In this document: positions 35,457 through 41,280 of the stretch, piece by piece
Layout: each line of letters opens with the position of its first letter
How positions within the stretch are numbered: the stretch's first letter is position 1
DNA from: DASPSM01 sp036008465
GTDB taxonomy: Bacteria > Planctomycetota > Planctomycetia > Planctomycetales > Planctomycetaceae
DNA length: 64,000 nucleotides
Direction of reading: 5' to 3'
NCBI GenBank assembly: GCA_036008465.1
Contig: DASYNP010000091.1
Span: forward strand, 96,736 to 160,735
The notes under the pieces: model-generated
Databases searched by the model: none
What the model saw: only the letters and a program-made list of their open reading frames with translations
Told to the model about the DNA's origin: nothing
Made by a program: the position numbers and the translations under genes

Positions 35457-36935
35457 TCAGGCGAAGACCTCGGTCCCTTTCGGAATGGGTCCCGGAAAGC
35501 GTTTCTCGCACCAGGCGCAAGCTCCCGTCGCGAGCGGAGTCATCGCCAGGCAATGAGAACACGTTTGACGCAGCGGCCAACGGCGGTGGAGCAGGTAGCC
35601 CGCAAATCCGGGGACTCCCGTCAGCGCCACAAAAACCCACCAGACTAGTCGCTCATGCAGCGGCAGCGCGAAGCGCTTCGAGTGCCACCAGGTTGCGGTC
35701 GCCAGCGCCAGCGTGACGAGGGCAACGCCGACCAGCGAAAGCCACGATTGCTCCAGCATCAGGCGCCACGCGTCGAGATAACTGTTCGCCATGTCCCCGA
35801 GGACCATGACCAGCGGCTGAAGGGCGGGAAAGACGGCCGGCACGGGGACCGCCCAGGCCAGCAGCAGGCCCTCACTCCTTTCATTCCATGCGAGATCGCC
35901 GATCTGGGTTTCCGCGTCTTGTTGCTTTTGCACCACTCCGCCGGGTGACAGCCAGTAGACCCTGTCGCGCATGATGTTTCCCTCCCAGCCGCGGCGGATC
36001 GTCATGACGATCTGTCCGTCGGAGAGCACGTAAATGAGCGCGACGCGCATCCGCATGGATTCATCCGAGCAAGGCAGTCTCCAGATCACTCGGTGGTCGT
36101 CGGCCAGGCCGGAAATGCTCCGTTCAGTCCGCACCAGAATTGCCAACCGCTGCGCCGACGCGGGGCGCGACGCGGCCGGCTCGTTAATCAAATTGATTCC
36201 GACAATCGGCGAGTCGCCCTCGAAGACCGTCCGCACGCTTTGTTGGGCCAAATCGACGAGCCGCACGCGATTGCCGGAGGGAACGTAAACCAGGTGCGAG
36301 GGGATCCGTGACTTGATCTGATACCGTTCCCGCTCGACTTGCCCGCTGTCCTGCTCCATGCGCGCCGAGCTCCACTGGCTCCAAATCAGGAGATCGCGCC
36401 CGACGGGAATCCCCTGCTGCGCGGGGAGAGGGTTGCGCCTGAAGCCCGAATCGCCGATGAAGCCGACACGCTCGAACGTCGCCCAGTGATACCCGACGAA
36501 ATACCCCGAGCCATTCTCCTTGCCGTCGTGCACAAAGAACCAATGGTTCGACGCGTGCTGATCGTCTTCGAACGCCTTGAGTCTCCAGTTCCAGTCGACG
36601 CGGCCAGAGCGCAAAAAGTAGTCGATGCCTTCCTGGTATTGGGCCCCCACGAGCCCGATCGGCAGAATGAGCGCGGGCTGGCCCGGGCCGGCAAACGGCC
36701 GACCATCGAGATCGCGGTAGCCTTCGACCGCGCGACCGCGTCGCGTTTCAATCAACAGTTGGCCATCGCTGCGGACCACGATCGATTCCCGAACGCGCGG
36801 TTCTCCGCGGAAGCACGCTTCCAAGACGATCGTGCCGAGAACGGCGACCGCGATCAGCCAAAGCACTCCAAATCCGGTCGCCAGGACCATCGCCGACAAG
36901 AGCCGACGCAGGAGCAGCCCCCAGTCACCCTTCAT
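35457..36935 (-). CDS. Membrane protein with C-terminal zinc-ribbon-like Cys4
   Basis: A 492-residue protein of unrecognised family encoded within the ABC operon. It has an N-terminal TM segment (SAMVLATGFGVLWLIAVAVLGTIVL), a large soluble domain (about 45-370) rich in beta-strand and Trp/Tyr residues, and three C-terminal TM segments (SWLSLVGVALVTLALATATWW, LVWWVFVALTGVPGFAGYLL). A CxxC...CxxC tail (Cys459, 462, 473, 476) follows. The four cysteines look like a zinc ribbon on the cytoplasmic side. Its start overlaps the ATPase stop by 11 bases (GAGGGGAG ribosome site), so translational coupling is likely. It may serve as a second membrane subunit or sensor for the transporter. Confidence 0.82.
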   Translation of the reverse strand: MKGDWGLLLRRLLSAMVLATGFGVLWLIAVAVLGTIVLEACFRGEPRVRESIVVRSDGQLLIETRRGRAVEGYRDLDGRPFAGPGQPALILPIGLVGAQYQEGIDYFLRSGRVDWNWRLKAFEDDQHASNHWFFVHDGKENGSGYFVGYHWATFERVGFIGDSGFRRNPLPAQQGIPVGRDLLIWSQWSSARMEQDSGQVERERYQIKSRIPSHLVYVPSGNRVRLVDLAQQSVRTVFEGDSPIVGINLINEPAASRPASAQRLAILVRTERSISGLADDHRVIWRLPCSDESMRMRVALIYVLSDGQIVMTIRRGWEGNIMRDRVYWLSPGGVVQKQQDAETQIGDLAWNERSEGLLLAWAVPVPAVFPALQPLVMVLGDMANSYLDAWRLMLEQSWLSLVGVALVTLALATATWWHSKRFALPLHERLVWWVFVALTGVPGFAGYLLHRRWPLRQTCSHCLAMTPLATGACAWCEKRFPGPIPKGTEVFA

Positions 36936-37893
36936 GCCAGCTCCCCTCGTCGCGACTTGCCGTCACGCCGTTCGCCTGACCGCTGTCAGCGGTCGCGAAG
37001 AGCGGCGGCCGGCTCCCCCGCGTGTATTCGATGAAGGCGTCTTCGAGATTGAGATCCAAAACGTCCCACGAAAGGGGCGAGAGCGATTCAATGATCTCTT
37101 GGTGAGCCGGCCCAAAGTCGACGATTAACAGCTCGAGACGCCGGCCATCGACCGCCACGTTGACCAGTCCTTCACAACCGGGGAAGACGGGGGGAGCGCC
37201 CCCGAATTGCAGGACCACTTTGCGGACCGCTTCCTTGAAGTGCTCGGTCGGGCAATCGACGCGCAGCACGCCATCCACCAGGATGCCGATCCGGTCCGCC
37301 ATCCGTTCGACGTCGGAGAGAATGTGCGAGCTGAACAAAATCGTCCGCCCTTCGCGCTGGATCACGTGAATCAACGAAACGAGAAACTCACGACGGGCGA
37401 CCGTGTCGAGACCGAGCGTCGGGTCGTCCAGGATCAGCAGGTCGGGATCGGGCGCGATTGCCAGCGCCAGGGCGACGTGCGCCCGTTGTCCGTTGGAGAG
37501 CCGCCGGATCTTTTTCCCGAGGGGCAAATCGAAGTGCTCGAGAACCTGTTCCAAGAGGTGCTGATTCCACCGCTCGGCATGGAACGCGCGAATGAACCGG
37601 ATCGCCTCGCCCACCGTCATCCAGCCGTAGAGCGGGTGTCCCTCGGCCAGGTAGGCGATCCGGCCGCGAACTTCGGGAGGGAGGGTGGCGACGTCGTGTC
37701 CGAGAAGCTCGGCGCGGCCGTACGCCGGCTTGGCCATTCCCAGCAGCATACGAATGGTGGTCGATTTTCCAGCCCCGTTCCGCCCGAGAAGGCCGTACAC
37801 CCCTCCCGCCTGCACGCGCAGATTCAGACAGTTCACTACGCAGCGCGATCCGTAATGCTTCGTGAGGCGATCGGTCGAAATGACGTCGGTCAT
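36925..37893 (-). CDS. ABC transporter ATP-binding protein (YtrB-like)
   Basis: A 322-residue ATPase subunit. Walker A is GRNGAGKST, the signature is RLSNGQ, Walker B is LLILDDPTLGLD, and the switch His is in ILFSSHILSDVE. Two departures from the norm are visible: the signature has Asn for Gly, and the catalytic Glu after Walker B is Asp. The C-terminal 80 residues form the extra domain seen in ABC-2 exporters. It lies 12 bases after the GntR regulator and overlaps the next gene, placing it in a regulator-ATPase-membrane protein-permease operon like ytr operons of Firmicutes. Export of, or protection from, an envelope-active compound is inferred. Confidence 0.93.
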   Translation of the reverse strand: MTDVISTDRLTKHYGSRCVVNCLNLRVQAGGVYGLLGRNGAGKSTTIRMLLGMAKPAYGRAELLGHDVATLPPEVRGRIAYLAEGHPLYGWMTVGEAIRFIRAFHAERWNQHLLEQVLEHFDLPLGKKIRRLSNGQRAHVALALAIAPDPDLLILDDPTLGLDTVARREFLVSLIHVIQREGRTILFSSHILSDVERMADRIGILVDGVLRVDCPTEHFKEAVRKVVLQFGGAPPVFPGCEGLVNVAVDGRRLELLIVDFGPAHQEIIESLSPLSWDVLDLNLEDAFIEYTRGSRPPLFATADSGQANGVTASRDEGSWHEG

Positions 37894-37905
37894 CGGCGCA
37901 GCCTC

Positions 37906-38313
37906 TTATCTGCCGGTCTCGAGTTTCCCGGGTTCCCATTGAAACTGCTCGGAGCGGGCCGCGAGCAGCCTCAAGACGTCGGCCTCCGAGAAACCGAGAT
38001 GCACGGCCTCCGTCAGGAATTTGTCGATCAGCTCGATCAGCCTTCGGCGTCGGACTTCCTTCGCAAACTGGGCCCGTGGCTCGGCGACAAACACGCCTCG
38101 GCCGGGCTGGTTATTGAGGATGCCCTCGCGTTCCAACTCCACGTAGGCCCGTGCAATCGTGTTCGGATTCACAACCAGAATCCGAGACAGCTCGCGGACC
38201 GACGGTAACTGTTCTCCGAACGTGAGGTGTCCACGAGCCACGCCTTCGCGCACCTGCTGCACGATCTGGCGATAAATGGGAAGCCGTGAAGATGCTTCGA
38301 GACGAAATTCCAT
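37906..38313 (-). CDS. GntR family regulator, YtrA subfamily
   Basis: A 135-residue short GntR-type repressor. The winged helix spans SRLPIYRQIVQQVREGVARGHLTFGEQLPSVRELSRILVVNPNTIARAYVELEREGILNNQPGRGVFV; the C-terminal domain is only about 55 residues, which defines the YtrA subfamily that controls adjacent ABC transporters. It is the first gene of the operon, and an operator-like inverted repeat sits 18 bases before its ATG. It is inferred to repress its own operon and release when an envelope or antibiotic signal appears. Confidence 0.92.
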   Translation of the reverse strand: MEFRLEASSRLPIYRQIVQQVREGVARGHLTFGEQLPSVRELSRILVVNPNTIARAYVELEREGILNNQPGRGVFVAEPRAQFAKEVRRRRLIELIDKFLTEAVHLGFSEADVLRLLAARSEQFQWEPGKLETGR

Positions 38314-38330
38314 TTGCGGGCCTCACGAGA

Positions 38331-38355
38331 ACCGTACTAATAATACTAATACAGT
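38331..38355. promoter_or_regulatory. YtrA-type GntR operator
   Basis: ACCGTA-N13-TACAGT is an inverted repeat with one mismatched pair and a 13-base spacer. This matches the arrangement known for YtrA-family regulators, whose sites have six-base arms near AGTGTA and TACACT. It lies immediately ahead of the minus-strand GntR gene, so autoregulation of the ABC operon is likely. Confidence 0.6.
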
Positions 38356-38503
38356 TGATGCTGTCAAGGAGCGCGCCGGGAAATTCATCCAAAACTCGAC
38401 GGCTCGCTTCACGCTTGGCGGGATGTGCGACCGTCGCTCGTTAAACAGAGCGACGTCGCCAACTGAGGTCGATCCAGCACCCCTGTCGTGCGAACGCCTT
38501 CGC

Positions 38504-38560
38504 ACCTGCGCAAGTCTGTCGATCGCCTTGTTTCGGCCCAAAACGGCACTTAGAATATCG
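38504..38560. repeat. Intergenic 57-base element, copy 2
   Basis: It aligns with 34558-34614, about 4 kb away and in the same orientation. The conserved blocks could form small GCCG/CGGC hairpins. What it does is unknown. Confidence 0.5.
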
Positions 38561-38571
38561 TCGATGACGTT

Positions 38572-38606
38572 GGTTCGAGGCTGCCCTGCGTAGCCTTTGT
38601 CGAACC
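38572..38606. repeat. Hairpin upstream of the MBL hydrolase gene
   Basis: GGTTCGA (38572-38578) pairs with TCGAACC (38600-38606), and inside it GGCT pairs with AGCC (38592-38595). This gives a compact two-step stem. It is 56 bases before the MBL start codon and could shape its 5' leader. Confidence 0.4.
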
Positions 38607-38662
38607 GACGCTCGGTCTTCCCGGCAAGCCCACGAGGTTCCCGAAACGCGGAGAAAGTGTTG

Positions 38663-39454
38663 ATGCCCGGCCGGCGTGAGCTCTTCCCCCACGTCATCGA
38701 GATGAATCACCAGGCGCGCCGCCGACTGGGGTGTTGCGTTTACCTGGTGCACGACCAGTCACAGTGGCTGTTGATCGACATCGGCTACGAGGACACGGTC
38801 GCTGAAATCATCGACATGATTCGCCGGATCGATTTTTCGCTGGCCAGTTGCCGATATCTCGTCGCGACGCACGCCGACGTCGATCACATTCAAGGGCTCA
38901 AGAAGGCAAAAGACCTGCTCCCCTCGGCCGAAACCGTCGGCCATCCCGAAACGCTGCGGTTGCTCCTCGAAGGCGACCGCGTGATGACCTATGCCGAGAT
39001 TTCGGCTCAGCAGATTTCGATCGATCTGCCGATCATCAAACTCGATCGCACGATCGACGAAGGGGACGTGCTCAAGGTCGGCGACAAGAGCATCGAAGTC
39101 TGGCACACGCCCGGACACACACACGGCCAGCTTTCGTTTCGCATGGACGACTTGCTGTTTTGCGGCGATAATATTTATCGCGACGGCTGCGTGGGGAATA
39201 TCGACGCACACCACGGCTCCGACATTCCCGCGTTCATTCGCTCGCTCGAACGAATTCGGGACAGCGATGTCGAGTGGCTCTTGCCGAGTCATGGACCGAT
39301 TTTTCGCAAGGACAACGCTCTTTTGGACTCGACGATCGAACGGTTGAACGGTTATCAGCACATGGCCGACTTCGGCACGTGTGCCGTCGACTGGCCTCTG
39401 CTGGATGAGTGGGACGAAGAGCTGGCTCGCGGCGACGTTCCCAGCAAGGTTTGA
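38663..39454 (+). CDS. MBL-fold metallohydrolase
   Basis: A 263-residue cytoplasmic metallo-beta-lactamase-fold hydrolase. The metal motif is ATHADVDHIQG, i.e. HxDxDH rather than HxHxDH, a variant seen in part of the superfamily. Other ligand regions are VWHTPGHTHGQLSFR, LLFCGDNIYRDGC and LLPSHGPIF, so two metals can still be bound. The beginning CCVYLVHDQSQWLLIDIGY matches the first strands of the fold. The start at 38663 is chosen for GGAGA nine bases ahead and for alignment to the fold. Substrates of this group range from thioesters to lactones and cannot be fixed here. It may be the first gene of the plus-strand series that continues with thioredoxin-fold genes. Confidence 0.87.
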   Translation: MPGRRELFPHVIEMNHQARRRLGCCVYLVHDQSQWLLIDIGYEDTVAEIIDMIRRIDFSLASCRYLVATHADVDHIQGLKKAKDLLPSAETVGHPETLRLLLEGDRVMTYAEISAQQISIDLPIIKLDRTIDEGDVLKVGDKSIEVWHTPGHTHGQLSFRMDDLLFCGDNIYRDGCVGNIDAHHGSDIPAFIRSLERIRDSDVEWLLPSHGPIFRKDNALLDSTIERLNGYQHMADFGTCAVDWPLLDEWDEELARGDVPSKV

Positions 39455-39469
39455 CCCTTGTTCGGGTCA
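39452..39469 (+). terminator. Hairpin overlapping the MBL stop codon, no T-tract
   Basis: TGACCC (39452-39457) pairs with GGGTCA (39464-39469) around a six-base loop, and its first three bases are the stop codon TGA. No T-run follows, so it may only stabilise or pause the transcript. Confidence 0.3.
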
Positions 39470-39591
39470 GGTCGCACCGTCGTTTGAGACCAATTGCCGC
39501 GACAAGGATGTCTACAGTTTTGAATCGTCAGTCACGCTAACGAATTCCGCCGAACGGGTTCTTGCGCGGGCGATTCGTGGGAGGTAGTCTG

Positions 39592-40218
39592 ATGTCGGGC
39601 CGTAGATTTCGGAGTCTGGTGTTCGCCTCTCTCGGCATCGCACTTTTGGCGGCATTGCCCGTCCCAGCCGGGGCGGCCAAGTTCAATCGCAAGGTCGACG
39701 TGGGCCAGCCAGCGCCGAAGTTCGTGGGGCTGACTGGCATCGACGGCAAGTCGCACAGCTTGGACGACTACAAGTCGGCCAAGGTCATCGTGATTGCCTT
39801 CACCTGCAACCATTGTCCGGTCGCCCAGATGTACGAAGATCGCTTCATCCGATTTGCCAACGCTCAAAAAAAGCGTGGTGTAGTCTTCGTGGCGATCAGC
39901 TCGAGTTTGTTGCCGCCGGATAGTCTCGAGAAGATGAGGGAACGGGCAACTCAAAAAGGCTTCGACTTCCCCTATCTCAGCGACCCGACCCAAGAGATCG
40001 GCAAGGCCTACGGCGCGACTGTCACGCCGCAGCTGTTTGTGCTCGATCGCGAACGCAGTATCGCCTACATGGGAAAATTCGACGACGACATCGAGCCGGA
40101 GAAAGTTCAGCGATCGTACGTCCGCGAGGCGGTGCACGCGCTCTTGAACGGAAAGCGTCCGGATCCGAGCGAAACCCGCGCCACGGGTTGCGGGATCGAA
40201 TACGGTAAGCCGCAATAG
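39592..40218 (+). CDS. Exported thioredoxin-fold protein with CNHC active site
   Basis: A 208-residue protein with an N-terminal signal peptide (LVFASLGIALLAALPVPAGAA) and a thioredoxin/AhpC-TSA-like domain. The active site is VIAFTCNHCPVAQMYEDRF, a CxxC with the CNHCP form seen in secreted planctomycete and Bacteroidetes thioredoxin-like proteins. The cis-Pro is in VTPQLFVLD. The C-terminal QRSYVREAVHALLNG matches the helix of this subgroup. It probably acts as an extracytoplasmic dithiol/disulfide or peroxide-related enzyme. GGGAGG lies ahead of the ATG at 39592, which is preferred over the upstream 39562. It is followed by a TlpA-like gene. Confidence 0.87.
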   Translation: MSGRRFRSLVFASLGIALLAALPVPAGAAKFNRKVDVGQPAPKFVGLTGIDGKSHSLDDYKSAKVIVIAFTCNHCPVAQMYEDRFIRFANAQKKRGVVFVAISSSLLPPDSLEKMRERATQKGFDFPYLSDPTQEIGKAYGATVTPQLFVLDRERSIAYMGKFDDDIEPEKVQRSYVREAVHALLNGKRPDPSETRATGCGIEYGKPQ

Positions 40219-40279
40219 CCAAGGCAGGCTTTCTCAACTCGCCTCGACGGACACAGCGATCGGAAGGAATCGAAACGCT

Positions 40280-40969
40280 ATGTCGGATGAAAGTTTGCTG
40301 CTCGCTGCGCTTCGACGTGCGCCCCTTGCCCTCGGCCCTGCCGCATTGACGGCGTGTCTCCTCGTCGGGTGCGCCGCCAAGGAGGGGGCCACGCCGTCTT
40401 CTTCGCCAGCGCCTGTCACGACGACAGCGGACGCCGTCTCTGCCTCCGAGGAGTCTTCGGATTCATCATTAGTAAAAACACCTAATAGAGTAAAAACACC
40501 TACTGATCCTGCGTCTCCCTCCGCTGTCACCGTCGTGCCTGTCTCTCCAGAAGAGTTGCAGAAATTCGTTGCCGACCAGCGTGGCAAGGTCGTGTTCGTC
40601 GACTTTTGGGCGACTTATTGCCTCCCGTGTCGCGAAAAGTTTCCCCGGACCCTTGCGCTGGCCAAAAAGTACGGCGACCAAGGGCTGACCGCCGTTTCCA
40701 TGAGCATGGATAGTCCGGAACCCGCATTCCAAAAGAAGATTCTGGAGTTCTTAAGGCAGCAGAATTCAGAGATAAAAAACTTCGCCAACCGACTCGAAGA
40801 TACGGACGCAGCCTTCGCCGCCCTGGATATCGTGGGAGGGGCACTTCCCCACTACAAGATTTACGGTCGCAATGGGAAGTTGCGGAACAAGTTCGGCGGC
40901 GACCCCGACCACCCGTTCGACGAAGCCGACATTGAGCGAGCGGTGGTCGCGGCCTTGAAAGCAAACTGA
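40280..40969 (+). CDS. TlpA-like thioredoxin lipoprotein
   Basis: A 229-residue lipoprotein: signal ALTACLLVGC with the lipobox LVGC, then a Ser/Thr/Pro-rich linker, then a TlpA/ResA-type thioredoxin domain with FVDFWATYCLPCREKFPR (CxxC: CLPC) and the cis-Pro in ALPHYKIYG. Such proteins reduce disulfides outside the membrane, for example in cytochrome c maturation or metal delivery. In the linker an 18-base unit coding VKTPNR/VKTPTD is tandemly duplicated. It lies 61 bases after the CNHC gene, and a cytochrome-containing redoxin protein lies downstream, which together suggest a periplasmic redox role. Confidence 0.88.
   Translation: MSDESLLLAALRRAPLALGPAALTACLLVGCAAKEGATPSSSPAPVTTTADAVSASEESSDSSLVKTPNRVKTPTDPASPSAVTVVPVSPEELQKFVADQRGKVVFVDFWATYCLPCREKFPRTLALAKKYGDQGLTAVSMSMDSPEPAFQKKILEFLRQQNSEIKNFANRLEDTDAAFAALDIVGGALPHYKIYGRNGKLRNKFGGDPDHPFDEADIERAVVAALKAN
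40471..40506 (+). repeat. Tandem 18-base duplication in the TlpA-like gene
   Basis: AGTAAAAACACCTAATAG is followed by AGTAAAAACACCTACTGA. The unit is strikingly AT-rich for this gene and encodes two copies of VKTPxx in the flexible linker after the lipobox. Confidence 0.8.
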
Positions 40970-41280
40970 CCGCTGCGGCCTTTGAGGCTGAACCTTAAGG
41001 TCGAGTTAAATCCAAAAACGTTCTTGGTTTAGTCGGGGTTCGTGGGTTATTCTGTTGAAACTTCAGCAAATTGCGCCGGGTAGCCCTCCATGCCGGCGTA
41101 ACCTAGGGTGCGGAAGTCTTCGTCCGTTTTTTGAGCCTTGGCGCCAGGTTCAGCGTTAAGCGTTCGACAACCCAGCAGTTGGTAGATGTCGCGTCGCCCG
41201 CGGCTTTCGTTTGAAGATACTGGCCGTTCACCCTCGACGCCCCGCGTTTAGTGCGTCACCCTGGCAGGAGGGCCCACCGC
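40970..41280. other. Intergenic region with hairpins
   Basis: These 311 bases contain a strong hairpin CGCCGG...CCGGCG (41074-41098) and a weaker stem ending in six T (41111-41132). They may hold the terminator of the TlpA-like gene and the promoter of the redoxin-cytochrome gene. The AGGAGG ribosome site of the latter is at its right end. Confidence 0.5.
41111..41132 (+). terminator. Weak terminator-like hairpin
   Basis: CGGA (41111-41114) pairs with TCCG (41123-41126) with one interior mismatch, then T6. It is about 140 bases past the TlpA-like stop codon. Confidence 0.35.

Larger units (their letters stand above)
38314..38662. other. Intergenic region between the GntR operon and the MBL gene
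   Basis: The 349 bases contain the GntR operator, copy 2 of the intergenic element (38504-38560), a perfect-arm hairpin (38572-38606) and the MBL ribosome site GGAGA. No protein gene is supported. Confidence 0.6.

Noticed and set aside
38663..39454. Loss of a metal ligand in the MBL gene (HxDxDH instead of HxHxDH)
   Set aside because: The same HxDxDH variant is known in functional branches of the superfamily, and the other ligands are present, so it is not treated as a defect.
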